NCBI GenBank assembly: GCA_013368315.1
Contig: JAACJM010000020.1
Coordinates: 372,001-436,000, forward strand
Origin: Tetrapyrgos nigripes
Lineage: Eukaryota > Basidiomycota > Agaricomycetes > Agaricales > Campanellaceae
Reading direction: 5' to 3'
DNA length: 64,000 nucleotides
Numbering within the stretch: position 1 is the first letter of the stretch; every line of letters begins with the position of its first letter. The notes below the pieces were generated by a model, which did no database searches, was not told the origin of the DNA, and saw only the letters and a list, made by a program, of their open reading frames with translations. Shown one piece after another: positions 44,314-56,234 of this stretch. The position numbers and the translations under genes are program-made.

Positions 44314-46627
44314 GTTGGGTGACCAGAACAAGCCAAATGATTTACATTGAGGGTTCGTCAGTTGTTAGCGCTCGATGGTGGAGTCAGAGTCTTGACATGA
44401 CAACCGCCACCCTCGTGACTGAGCCTATGTTGGCTTTGGCAGATGCATGCGAAAGTCCTTGTAGTCTGCGATTGAGCAACTTGTCGAACTCGTTTTCGGA
44501 TGGAGGAGTGGTGAGTCCACTATTCAGGACGCACTTGGGACACATAAACGGAGTGATATTTCCAAGACATTTACACAGATTTCCCTTGGAAACGTATTAT
44601 TTTTGCTCTCGAGAATGGCAGATGATCGAGGTCTGAGCTAGATTGTGCCACTTGATGGATAACTACTATTGCCATCTCAGTGAGTCCAGCCGGATCCCCA
44701 AAAACTTCGGAGCACCGAGCAGTCCCCTTGAATCCTCATCATCCAGAACTCGTTTGTTCTCACCGGTATCCAGGTAAGAATACGCCATATGTCCAAACCA
44801 GCAATACGTACCTCGTAAGCAAACCCTGCCAATGCAATCCAGTTTATTAGTGAGAAAGAGTAGTGAACAAGTGAGAAACCTCTTACCCTTTGACCAAGAG
44901 ATTTGCAGTCAAGGACGAAACATTGTCAGAACCTGTGAAAACCACGACAGCGTGGCTTCGAGCCGTACTTGCCATTTCATTGATGACCTTTGATCCTATG
45001 GGATTGGACGCAGAAGGGGCTATGCGTCCACGCTAATTTGGACAGGCTTGTTCCTCTTGTGGACTTGCAATTGTAGAGCGCATCATACATATGTAACCCC
45101 TCGGGTCAAATATCGAAAGGAAGATATCAATACTAACGGTGCGTCGGTGCCCTATAAAACGACGGACTGCAGAGACCGGCATGTCTGCGAAGATATTCAT
45201 TAGCCATTATACCCACGAGGACCTTTACTCTTCGAGAGCAGCTAGCAAAGACGATTCTGATCGCTAGAAATCTCGAGTCAGAGACAAGATTACCTTGGTA
45301 CAAGTATACGGGCCGCACGAATGTAGTAGGTCCCGCAATTGCGATGCCCGTCATATACGGTCATACACGTCCCTTTGGTCCGGTAATTCAGCCCAGTAAA
45401 TAGTTATTAGTACGGGTATATTCCCCAATTATGATTCATTGAGGTACACAAGCCCCATGTAAAACAAGATATGAATCAGGTATGGATTTACGTGGATGCA
45501 CCTTGTCCTGGAGCCCAGGAAACCAAGAATATATCAGATGCGAAGAGAAGGTTTTGGCAATGGAAGAATGGTGCCTATAAGACTATTGTTGCTACTTCCC
45601 TTGGGTTCTTAGATGTTCTTAAGAGGAAGGGCCTTTAAGAGGCCGGATCCCAGAATGAAGCACAAAGAATCGCCAAGATACCCATGGAAGCAAAGATTCT
45701 CCCATACTAGAAAGCACAAAATAAGCACAGACGGAGAAGTTACATAAACCATGGATTGAGAGCTGAGCGTGGCTTCGAAGCTTCATGAGAAAGTTCCGAG
45801 GTGCGCAGGAACGTTGAGGTATTACTATTCACTGATCAAGATTGAGACGGAGATAGATGAGCACTGCTCGTGTCGTCGTCGTATATCAGGCACCAGCCAA
45901 GCCAGACATCGCGGGGAGAGGTTCAACCCAGGCTGGCCCAGACGAGCGGGAATGTTAGAGAGCAGGGACCTAAGAAAAGCTTTCAGATGACGACAGCTTC
46001 AGAAAGAGGAATTTGGACGCAAGCTTCGTGATAAGAATAGCTTACGATGTCGAGGCAAAGATATCAATCAGTGAGAGTTTGACAAGAATAAGCTTGGAGT
46101 GGGCCCAAGAGAAAATGAGTCCCACAGACTTTTTTTTTCGGCAGAGCAAGTTTGACCGAGCTTGCGCTGAGAAGATGGCTAGACCATGGTACGCTACTTG
46201 GGATTCGGAGTAGCTAGTGTGTCAGGAACTAAGTGAAAGGAACAGTACGCGATTTGCTGTGCAGCCATTCACCTTTGGTGGGAGGGAAGGAGTGTTTCTC
46301 ACGATACAATGAATTTTCAATCTGCGTCAAAGCTCAAACAAGCCAATTCTGCTTTGACGATTCTCGCCATGGGAGGCCAACTCTATTGATGACAAGTCTC
46401 GCTCCCGTCCTAGTCTGTCACAGCCTGCAATCCCCGTTTCCGTGATTGGGCAAAAAAGAGTGTTTCAAGTGTTTCCACGATGGCCAAATCTCATGTATGC
46501 GCAACTGTGTAGCTTTGCCTTGGCGCCTTTGGAACTGTCATACCCACGTCTGGGGCCTTTTAAAATGGAGATCGTCAAGAGCAACTGCAGTTGCAAACCT
46601 CCATTGTAAGGCCCCACTCTTGTCGTC
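44314..46627. other. 2.3 kb intergenic, no firm gene
   Basis: On the minus strand near 44975-44690 a two-exon reading can be made (MASTARSHAVVVFTGSDNVS..., GTAAGA donor, GCAG acceptor), but it is short and unrecognised, so it is not called. The rest is anonymous. A TTTTAAAA box at about 46558 lies 70 bp before the HsbA-like ATG and may be its TATA element. Confidence 0.45.
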
Positions 46628-47401
46628 ATGTTGTTCCGCCCTGTTATCGCTCTCGCCTTGGTGGCCTCAGCTTTCGCCGACCCTTTGCTCAAGAGACAAG
46701 GCTCGAACACCAATGCAGCTATTGACAAGGTTGTGTCTACCCTCAGCATCAAGGCTCACGACAGCATTCCCACTATCAGTGCGTATCCAGCTTGTCTGTC
46801 ACCGAATACGTTCTAAGCTTGCAATTAGATACCCTTCAGGCTAATCACACCGCCAACGATAACACCGTTGGCGCTCAGGTTACCGACTTGAAGAACGCAT
46901 TTGACACTGCCACCACTGACTTGCAAGGAATCTCTCCCTCCACTGGGTACGTCCCCATTTACCTGCTCACCACAAAGCAACTCACTGACTTGTCTTCGAC
47001 AGTTCCAACACCACCGACCCTACCGACAATGACCTTGGCGTTGTCTTCGGCGGTGTCTTGTCGTAAGCTGAAGCACGTGTTCTTTCTCTACATCACCTCA
47101 CTAACGTCTGGTCCTCAGTGTCGCAGCCTCTGGCCTGTCCGGTCTCACCACCGCCACAGTCCCTAGCTTGAACGACTTCTTCGCTACCCTCGACACTTCC
47201 ATCTCTGCTTCCGTGATTGCTTTCAACGCTGCTGCTCCCGCTGACTCTGCCACCTTTGTGAACACCTTGTGAGTACCATTTACGTTGAGCTGAGCATGAT
47301 CAGTGACGAGTCCTTCCGTCAGGCTGCGTGATGCCCGTCAATTCTTCCAGAAAGAGGGTATGACTAAGACCCTCACTGCTTTGGGATTCCCAACATCCTA
47401 A
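46628..47401 (+). CDS. HsbA-like secreted surface-binding protein
   Basis: Five short exons. The start ATG at 46628 opens a classic signal peptide (MLFRPVIALALVASAFA, cleavage before DPLLKRQ; KR is a possible Kex2 site). The mature chain is small, Ala/Thr/Ser-rich and helical: NAAIDKVVSTLSIKAHDSIP, VGAQVTDLKNAFDTATTDLQ, SGLSGLTTATVPSLNDFFAT, SISASVIAFNAAAPADSATF and RDARQFFQKEG, with TAA at 47399-47401. Spacing and composition match the hydrophobic surface binding protein A family, which coats hydrophobic surfaces and recruits hydrolases (known for Aspergillus HsbA). No cysteines were noticed in the mature part, so it is not a hydrophobin. Length is about 180 aa. Confidence 0.85.
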
Positions 47402-48244
47402 ACCAAACCAGCCATCGGGAGTAGTGTAGGATGCAAGGAGTGCTTTGGTTTGGCATTTTCAGATCTGAACGATGAAGCGCTGAAGGGCCAAGTCGACGGC
47501 ACATGGGTATCAAGCAGTATTTATCCTTCAATAATATACAGATCTTTCTCTTTCAGTGATCATAGCCTAACTGGTGCAATGCCATAAGTGAGACAGGCCC
47601 ACCTGGCCACTACGTATGCTGCCATGTCGCTGCGCATCAAGGGACGCGTCCTTGCACCAGGGAGGGCTAGAGGATAGGGGCAACAGGAATGTAGTATTTC
47701 ACACGGTCCAAAATTCGTGCCCCGAATCCGGAGAAAATTATACATCCAGGATATGTAACACAAATTTCCTCAGCTTATTTGAGCATCGTAACGAGACGAA
47801 AATCCTCAAATGTGTTCTCTGACCAGAACGACAAGCGTGACGTGACACGTCGTAACCAGTCGGAGTTTGGCGGAGTTTGAAGATTGATGTCACACTCACA
47901 GCCGTTGTCCAAAAATTCGTCGAAGAGCGAACTCGGCTGCACCCCATTATTGGTCCATAACGTCGTAAACTAGGTTAGTATTCTACGTCAATTACCCCTC
48001 CTTGTAGAGATTTTGTTTGACCCCGTACAAAACCCGGTCAGACATTACTCTTTTCTATTATATTTTTATGTGATGAATCGTATGTTTATTCGTCACCTAT
48101 CCCCACAGAAAAGTCACGGCCAGCTAGAACTTGAAGAAGTCCTACTATACCCCTTCTCAAAAATATATGTGTTTTACTGCCTCCATTATCTACCCTCGAC
48201 CATCCTGAATACTGGCCCTGTCTCGGACAACCCTGGCTCATCTA
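47402..48244. other. Intergenic, no gene seen
   Basis: 3' region of the HsbA-like gene followed by the promoter of the AT-hook gene. No supported ORF or repeat. Confidence 0.5.
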
Positions 48245-50163
48245 ATGGATAACCCTCAATATTATCAACCTCTTTCACATGCCTTGGACCCTTCTCGGAG
48301 TACTTCATATACTTCCACCGCGAGGACTTATGGCTCCGAGCATACTGCGAGACCATCCACATCCACCCATCGGCCCGAGCACAACGATCCTGAAGATTCT
48401 GATCAGGATGAAGGAATAGTAGAGGAACAACTCGCTCGGAATGACACAGGCAGTGACCCTGCCTCACCTCAACCCAAAACAGCGAGGCAAGTATGGTACC
48501 AAGTACTGAATGATTACTTATACTTACCCGATATCTGGTTTCGCGTCCTTGAAACAGCGTACCCGAAAACCACTCCCCTCAATCAGTCCTCCCACCTACT
48601 CAACAAGAACCCGAGAAACGAAGGCCTGGTCGTCCTAGAGGTTCCAAAAACCGACGAGGACGTCCCCCGAGCGCAGTACCGATAACACCAACTCTATCAA
48701 AGTCTACCTACGATCCACCTTCACAACTCGCGTCTGGTTCGGGATCCAATCCTCCGCTGTTACCGGAAGTCAATGCACAGAACCAAGGATACTACGAGTT
48801 CCAATGGCGGGTACTCAATCTTTGTGCTGAGTTTTATGGAGCAGCGGAACAACTCCTCGTACGTGTCGTGCCGTGTCCGATCAAGTAATTGTTCTTGATA
48901 ATATACGCAGAAAGCCACTTCCCCGTTGGTGATAGCTCAGTGCTACCAGGCGGTCCCTGGAAACAAGCTCGACCCTCTTGTGATGCTCACTGAGGCGAAG
49001 ACCAATTGTGACACACTGGTGAGCCTCATCTTCAAAGAAAACAGAGACAAAACAGTTTTAAACTTCTCTCAAAGCTTGCAAACCCATCGAAATTGATAAC
49101 GAACCCTCCACCATCCATGTATACCACCGCTACGACTGCCCATACCCCAGCACAACCTTCCCAACCCGCAGTAACGGCAACGACGAGTTCAAGCTCACCG
49201 TCTAGTAAATCTCCCACTGTAATAAGTCAACCCCAGTCTTTCGTAGTGTCTATGGGAGCACCCATGCACTATCCGGTTTATCCTGGAGCATACCCCGCAA
49301 CTTCTTTTTACCAATATCCTTACGGGCAACCTTATTATGCACCTGCTCCAATCGCCTCGACGACAACGACATCTACTGCACCACAGACATCTACGGCGGC
49401 TATTCCAGTAGCATCAACTCCTACTATGACCACCACTGCAACATCAACTCCTGCTGTGACGGCCACTGCTAGCAGCGGGAATCAAGGTGCATGGTCAGAG
49501 GAAGAAGTCAACCGTCTGAGAAAACTGTCAGCAGATGCGCGGGCGGCTGGGCATACTGGGGATGCGGAGTGGACTTGGGTTGTCAATCAGTGGGGTGTCG
49601 GGAGAACGAGGTAAGAGGATGAGCCAATTTTTTATTAAGCGTATCTCATCTTCCGTTCTATGAACAGGCGGCAAATACTTGCTAAGGCTCAGACGTTAGG
49701 TTTGAAAGAAAGTACCAGTCGAGGCGTCAAACGACGTAGAGAAAACGACGGGAACGATGACGCTCCTGCCAGCGCTACGTCTGGTTCTAACGCCCCAACC
49801 CCATCTCTCACTGCTGCTACTGTCCCAGTAAACCCGCATCTGAACACTACCACCCCATCGCCAGGTCAAAGCCAGGCTGGCAATACTCCCGTTGCTTCAC
49901 CGTCGATTCAAAATCTGTCGAGGCCCGCAACGACCAAACCACCCTCATCTGTGTCCATTACTCCCGCGCCAATTAGTGCTGTCAATACTATGCCGTGGCC
50001 AATGCCTACCGTCGCTGCGAATACTGTTTCGCCGGTGCTGGGATCTGCCAATACTGCAGACCAACGGACGACGAGCTTTTATAGACCTAGGCCGACCGCG
50101 AGTGATACGACACATAAATTTGTATACCAGAATGGACGGACTTCGACGGATTCAGGAAAGTAG
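48245..50163 (+). CDS. AT-hook and Myb/SANT-like nuclear protein
   Basis: Start at 48245 (MDNPQYYQPLSHALDPS). After an acidic disordered segment and a 62 bp intron (GTACCA..ACAG) come two AT-hook cores in EKRRPGRPRGSKNRRGRPPS, which bind the minor groove of AT-rich DNA. A short helical block follows (YYEFQWRVLNLCAEFYGAAE), then a Pro/Thr/Ala-rich region with YPVYPGAYPATSFYQYPYGQ. A Myb/SANT-like helix bundle (AWSEEEVNRLRKLSADARAA ... WTWVVNQWGVGRTRRQI) is split by an intron, with a nuclear-localisation-like RGVKRRREND after it. A long low-complexity tail ends FVYQNGRTSTDSGK, TAG at 50161. Probably a chromatin or transcription factor; the target is unknown. The phase of the first intron fixes the AT-hook frame. 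Confidence 0.75.
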
Positions 50164-51022
50164 GATGGGATCCATATGGGCTTGGACTTGCAAGAGATTG
50201 TCGGACTTGTTATCGTTACTTCGCTTTTCGTGTCTGTGTTTTTGATGAGACTGTATCATTTGCTCTCTTTGTTGGCTTCTCTGTTCTACGCTACGACTTC
50301 GATTCCTCTACTTCTCCACGTAGTGATATGATATCCGTGTGTATTTTATATTTCTTCGGTAAGTAGTTACCTACTGCTTTGTCCCTCTATTGTTAAAGAA
50401 GCTGAACGTTAGATTCTTGATTCGGTCCGACACATATGTATGTAATACTATAGTTGTGAGGCACACCCTTTAGGATTCAGTTATGGAAGGAGACGACCAA
50501 AAAAAAAACTAGAAGTTTCAAAACGCATAGTAGCAACTTGTTTCCATCGGGGATGGATTGATTTGGTACTACCGTAGTGTATTTTAACGTCTTCCAGTAG
50601 CTAACTAGGTGGTCCTACCTCGCGCTTGTCCCTACCGATACTACCGAGTACCCGCTGTTCCTTTCTAGGACCACGGAGAGTAGGTACTTCGGTACTGGCC
50701 CTTTTCTGGCGCGGTGTAATAAATGATGCTGCTGAGTCTTTTTTGCCTGTTGGCTATAAACTAATTTACCACAACGTCTGTATATCTGAATTCCCCATTC
50801 GACCATCTGCATCATCATCATGGGACCTTCGAGAATATATATTCTTGCTAAGATCTGTCCAGAAAGGATTGGCGGGAAAGTGGTGGCAATAGAAGGTGGT
50901 TTTGACGAGCTGTGAACCCGGCCGTAGCAGGTGCGGCTGTGCGGGCGTAAAGTGCAAAGTTGCATGTTCCTTCATATATCCGTTCATCCTCAGCCAGCAA
51001 TGTGCGGATATATCCCGTCAAG
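50164..51022. other. Intergenic, P450 promoter side
   Basis: No supported ORF. The last ~100 bp before 51023 are presumably the P450 leader. A (CAT)n-like run (CATCATCATCATGG) lies at about 50810. Confidence 0.5.
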
Positions 51023-53032
51023 ATGGCTTCACCTCTCCTTATCGCAGTGCTCTCTGCTGCCGTATGGGTCGTCTACAAGCTCTTGAACGTTGGAAAACGA
51101 GAACAGTCGTTACCTGGCGGTCCTCCTACTCTTCCTTTGCTTGGAAATCTGAACGTGTTCCCAACTGCATATGCTCATTACAAGTAAGGATACATGTCTG
51201 TGTATTTCTACTTACTTACCCCTTTTTTCTCCCCCCCAGATTCACAGAATGGGCGCGTGAATACGGCGACATCTACTCTCTAAAATTGGGACCTCAAACT
51301 GCAGTCATTCTTACGAGTATGCAAGCTTGCAAAGAATTGCTAGATCAGCAGAGCGCTATCACGAGTGATCGACCTGCGAGTTGGATGGTAAATGCTACTT
51401 CGAAGGGACTGCATCTGGCTTTGACGAGATATTGTGAGTTCATCACGATCAATCAATTCTCTCAGTATGAACCTTTTTTTACTAGCCGACACCTGGCGTA
51501 CACTTCGAAAAGTTGCCCATTCAATTCTGACGCCTAATGCTGTAGTAGCTCATCAACCCATCCAAGTTGCTGAAGCTACGCAGTTGATGTATGACATGCT
51601 CCATTCACCCGAGGTATGTTTCTGCAAGGCTCCTCATGCCATTCACCGACCGGCTTTGACTTCAGAAATTCTACACCCACATCCGTCGCTACTCAACCTC
51701 CGTCATCGTCTCTGTCGTCTTTGGCAAACGCTGCCCACGCTATGAAACCCCCGACGTAACCACCTTCTTCGAACTCGTTCACATCTCCGAACTGTGCTTC
51801 GAGCCCGGTGCAGAACCTCCTCTAGAACATTTCCCTTTCCTCCACTACGTTCCTGAACGATGGGCAAGATGGAAGAGACTGGCTAAAGCGCTGAATGAGA
51901 TTCAGATAAAGATGTATATGGGCTTGTTAGATGAGTGTGAGGAGAGGTTAAGGAATAAGCAGGGAACAGGGTGTTATTTGGAAAATGTCATTGAGAAGCA
52001 GCAGGAGTATGGAATAAGTAGAGAAGCTGTTGCGTGAGTTTACTTCTTTTACTTCTTTGTCCGGCAGGTCTGACGCAAACTCCTTTAACTTTCTTTAGAT
52101 ATCTCGGGGGCGCGCTTTTAGAAGCTGGAGCCCACACCACATCTGCTTTCCTCCACACAGTTATCATGTGTCTCATCGCATTCCCTGATGTCAAAAAGAA
52201 AGCGCAAGAAGAGATTGATCGAGTCGTTGGAGAGGATAGGACGCCTAGAATGGAGGATTTCGAGGACATGCCATACGTAAGGGCGCTGATCAAAGAAACG
52301 CATCGGTTCAGACCTGTAGCACCTCTAGCTCTGCCTCATGCTCTCACTGCGGATGTGTCTTATAGGGGATATACTATTCCAAAGGGGACAATAATATTTG
52401 CGAATACGTGTATGTCGTTTCTATTTGACTCTTGGTTGATGGAGGCTGATATTTTTTTTTCTTTCTCTAGGGGGTATATACCACGATCCAGAAATCTATG
52501 ATGATCCCGAAACCTTCAAACCAGAACGGTTCCTCAGCTCTGAATACGGCGTCAAACCTGGAGTGAGTGATAAAGACTTTAGACATACCCTCGTCTTTGG
52601 ATACGGTATGTGATAGCTCATTGCTTTGACTTCTTTGACTGGACTCAATCTCTTCTAGGCAGGAGAATTTGCCCTGGCATGCATTTAGCGAACAACTCTA
52701 TTGTGAGTTTCTCTTATCCTTGTCACCTACATTGTCCCTCAACCTACCCCACCTAGGAACTCAACGTCCTCAATTTCCTCTGGGCCTTCGAGTTTTCCCC
52801 TCCTACCGACCCTAAAACAGGTTCATATCTCCCTGTCGATACCTGGGCGTACGAAAAAGGCGTCTTACCCGCTCCTCTTCCTTTCCCATGCGAAATCACA
52901 CCTCGAAGTGCGAGTAAAGCAAGTATGATTGATAGTGAGTATCTGGCTGCGACAGAAGCTTTCAGTAAGTTTGAGCATCATCTCTGTGAGGAGGATAAGG
53001 AGTGGTTGAAAGCTACGAGAGAGAAACATTAG
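51023..53032 (+). CDS. Cytochrome P450 monooxygenase
   Basis: About nine exons. The N-terminal anchor is MASPLLIAVLSAAVWVVYKL, then the Pro-rich hinge LPGGPPTLPLLGNL. Helix C is DTWRTLRKVAH; the I-helix is LLEAGAHTTSAF; the K-helix ExxR is KETHRFRP; the PERF region is FKPERFLS; the heme loop is FGYGRRICPGMHLA with the axial Cys. The stop is TAG at 53030. It is an ER-bound class II P450 of the CYP64/CYP5144-like basidiomycete type (subfamily is inference), oxidising small hydrophobic compounds with CPR as partner. All exons join without indels. The I-helix has His where the acidic D/E of the AGxD/ETT oxygen-activation motif is expected, which may alter catalysis. It lies in an accessory stretch with the adenylating enzyme, but no biosynthetic cluster is evident. 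Confidence 0.92.
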
Positions 53033-55064
53033 AGGGATAATATCTGGTGTTTGCAGGGGGATCTATGTATACTTAGATGGTCTTTGCTGAACGACTTGCA
53101 CGACTTGTATGTACGTACATACTCTGTAGAATAACACTGCACTATGTGGTCGAGAGAGATACTGTCCCATTATGTCCCGCCAGAGAGCCGGATTTATCGA
53201 ATGATCAAGTTGCAGAGTGGGGCCGATACCAAGCTGTGCTCCAGGTTAGTCTCTCGTAGCAGACCCTACGTTGAAGTGTTGGGTAGCTCCAGGCCGAGTG
53301 TCGGTATTTTATAAATTATAATTACTATGCAGGCTGTCTACATAGATAACATATACATAGATGCAGATGCGGTTTTGAGCTTAAATCTTGCCATACTTCT
53401 CAGCCTGTACTTCCGATATCAATCCTTACTTAATAGTAGACTGGTAGAAAGAAAATACTTGTGACGGAAATATTGACCGAGAGTTACTGTTTCTTGGTGT
53501 CAATGGGATTCGGTCATCGGCCAAATAGACACTGCCACCAAGCGCCCGAAAGCCACTCGTCCTTGAAGCTTGAAGGGGCGCCTCGTAACTCCCTGACTTG
53601 GGAAAATGTTATACTAAGCCGTGTATCAGTGCCTTACTGGCTCAAATTAAAGGCCTTGCTCGAAGGGAAGACGATGTCATTTCGATCGATGGGCAGGGAA
53701 TTCGCCACAGGGCACCAGGCAGCCTATTTGTGACAAGTTCTTGAGCAACTGCGGTATTTATTCGAGGCTCTAAGGGTCGCAAAGACGGCTGAAGAGACGG
53801 AGATCAACTCATCCTCAGATCACAGATCAGAGACAGCGATCCATGGTACCTATTAGTATTAGTGGTTCATTCGTTTCAATTTTGAGAATTAGATGACTGG
53901 ATTCAAGTTCCAAACTACGACTCTCAAGCAAGCAATCTACAGGTCAATTTGTGGGTATATCTCGATGTTTCTGCTGAAGGTGCATCATGCATATGATTCC
54001 ATTGTTTGAGTATTTCAGTGTGGCGTCTTTATGCACCTACATTAGAGGTGAACTTAGCCGATCAGCGTTCCGATTATTCCGAAAACTGTCAAGATGGGCG
54101 TTGCAATATTAATCATCTCTGTTGTCCACAACGCTGCGCATGTACCGTGATCATACGTGCATAATGCCACAAACACCTTTGTTAACCGGGCTGCGTACGT
54201 AGCATACGTTCCACTCAGGCTTGTCATTGCATCGAATCATTGATTCAGTTATGGCTGGCCTCGATTAGCAATCGATTCCTTGTCAAATCGCCTTGTTTTC
54301 TTGTTCTTTTTAATATTGACCCAGTTTCTCTTCTGCCGCCAAAGCGACTTTCGTGTTTGGTCTACAACTCCCGCAGTTGGCTTCTAATCACGAGCGGATT
54401 CAACGGTAAAAGATAGAAGTTGAAGCAGGTTGAAGCTCGGACTATTGCTCGGAGAAAGTCGCCTTTCGCCGCTTAGAAGTTGATTTAGTCAAAAGGTGCC
54501 ACCACACTAAAGGAACGACATTCGAATGGCCTCTTAGGGTACTGCTCCCAGACTCCAGAACGACCGCGCATTCGGTGTATAGTCGCATATGCGTATCAAA
54601 GCCTGAGTACGACGATGCATTATTATCAATGCGCGATGGATGAACGGTGATGGCGTGGTCCGTGCATATGGAGGGCCTTCCGCGGATATGTGCACAGCTG
54701 CCAGGCAAGGGAGAGGGGATTCCACATGCTATTATTGCAAAATTCCGAAGACTAGAGTGGGTGGCCACTGGCGAAAGGGACCGTGAATGAAATATTTATT
54801 TTGACTGTAAAAATGGCAAACTTAATGGGGTCAAGCGATGAAAGAAACCTAAGCAGACAGGGTTAAAGAACCGGCCAGAGTTGACCGGAGCGCAGTCTCT
54901 TGGATAAGTATCTGAGTCCCGGATTCAACGGTGCCTATGTAATTGATGGGGTAGGGGAATCAGCGAGCATCAATTGAAGCAGATGAGAAATAAGCACGCT
55001 GGAAGATGTGTAAGAACCGTGCCACAACAAAAAAAATCGCCAAGTAAAAATCCCTTCCAACGCA
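53033..55064. other. 2 kb intergenic, no gene seen
   Basis: The short ORFs at 53461-53733 and 54442-54768 show no splice structure or recognisable motif. The right edge is the promoter of the second GT8 gene, with an A-rich tract at 55025-55036. Confidence 0.5.
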
Positions 55065-56234
55065 ATGGGCATCTTCGACTCCTTCGATCTATTCAGAAAC
55101 CAGCCCTACGAACGACTGCCCATGAGCACAAATTTTCAAAAAAGAGTAACGGCGCAAAACCAACGACGTCTGGTCATAGCCGCCTACGTTTTTGGGAATT
55201 TGATTGCAGTCTGGATCGTTGCGAATTTTGTTTCTTATAAAGGACCCTACAGCCCCCTCGACAATTACCAACGTCTGTGCGTAAATTCCTCTACATGCGA
55301 AAGATATTGCAAGCTGATTGCCTTGACTGACATCCCTCTTCCTCACGGTAGCAACATGATTCCATTGCTTCGTAGTGACAAGCTATCGCCATCAGGCCAG
55401 CGTGCCGTCTTTTCCTCCCTCTTCACCAATTCTTTTACCATCGGCGCAGCCGTCCTGGCCCATTCCATCCGTCGAGTAGGGGTGAATGCAACCCTTGTCC
55501 TTCTTCACCTTGACGAGGGTTTATCACCCAAGGCGCTCTGTATCACCCAGGCAGCTGGGTGGACGAATCATCCAGTCTCCCTGCTACCCCCTCCCCATGA
55601 CGGTAAAGGCGTAGACTGGCGTTTCGTCGAAGCCTTCACCAAGCTCAAAATATGGTCCGTGGGAGAGGAGCTCGGTATTGACAGTGGTGTGTTTCTCGAC
55701 GCAGATACACTAGTCCTACGCGACTTTGACGAGTTCTTCAGTATACAATGGGAATTTGGCGCCGTTCCGGATGTCTACAGAGACGAAAGAAAATTCGCAT
55801 CGACGTTCAACACGGGGGTGATGGCGTTCAGGCCGTCGAAGCATACGCTGGAGGACATGAAGGACAAGATAGAGACAGCGGTCTACCCACCAAATGAAGG
55901 AGATCAGTCGTTTCTAAATATGTATTTTGGGTCCAAGGCGGTCCGGCTGCCGTATGCGTACAACGCAAACATGGCCATCAAGGAAAGGAGTTTGGAGGTA
56001 TGGGCTGAGCTGAAGGATACGATGAGGATACTTCATTACACGGCCATCAAACCCTTCTGGGACAAATCGGTTCCTAAACACAAGCTTTTTACCCCCGAGC
56101 AGGTACGGGAGATTAACGATGTTAGGGCCGGCAAGGATGGAGGAATTTACAGAGAAGAGGTTGGGTGGTGGAGGGAAAATTTTGAGGATTTAATGCAGGA
56201 AAAAGGTGCAGCTATTCGTGGTTGTTACTCATAG
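55065..56234 (+). CDS. Type II membrane GT8-like glycosyltransferase (copy 2)
   Basis: Open from ATG 55065 to TAG 56234 (389 aa if unspliced). The tail MGIFDSFDLFRNQPYERLP and the anchor LVIAAYVFGNLIAVWIVANF are followed by a GT8 domain with GAAVLAHSIRRVGVNATLVL, the DxD motif FLDADTLVLRDFDEFF, FNTGVMAFRPS, GDQSFLNMYF and ILHYTAIKPFW. It matches copy 1 throughout, roughly 55-60% by eye. A 75 bp in-frame segment (about 55277-55351: donor GTGCGT, branch-like CTTGACTGAC, ending GGTAG) has all signals of an intron. If removed, the protein is 364 aa and joins RL to NMIPLLRS, close to copy 1. Likely Golgi/ER-located, using a nucleotide-sugar donor; the acceptor is unknown. Confidence 0.87.
   Translation: MGIFDSFDLFRNQPYERLPMSTNFQKRVTAQNQRRLVIAAYVFGNLIAVWIVANFVSYKGPYSPLDNYQRLCVNSSTCERYCKLIALTDIPLPHGSNMIPLLRSDKLSPSGQRAVFSSLFTNSFTIGAAVLAHSIRRVGVNATLVLLHLDEGLSPKALCITQAAGWTNHPVSLLPPPHDGKGVDWRFVEAFTKLKIWSVGEELGIDSGVFLDADTLVLRDFDEFFSIQWEFGAVPDVYRDERKFASTFNTGVMAFRPSKHTLEDMKDKIETAVYPPNEGDQSFLNMYFGSKAVRLPYAYNANMAIKERSLEVWAELKDTMRILHYTAIKPFWDKSVPKHKLFTPEQVREINDVRAGKDGGIYREEVGWWRENFEDLMQEKGAAIRGCYS

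Noticed and set aside
44690..44980. Two-exon minus-strand reading MASTARSHAVVVFTGSD...
   Set aside because: Splice signals exist but the product is short, unrecognised and ends arbitrarily.
54442..54768. 108-codon minus ORF MATHSSLRNFAIIACG...
   Set aside because: No motif, no introns matching neighbours, and low coding character.
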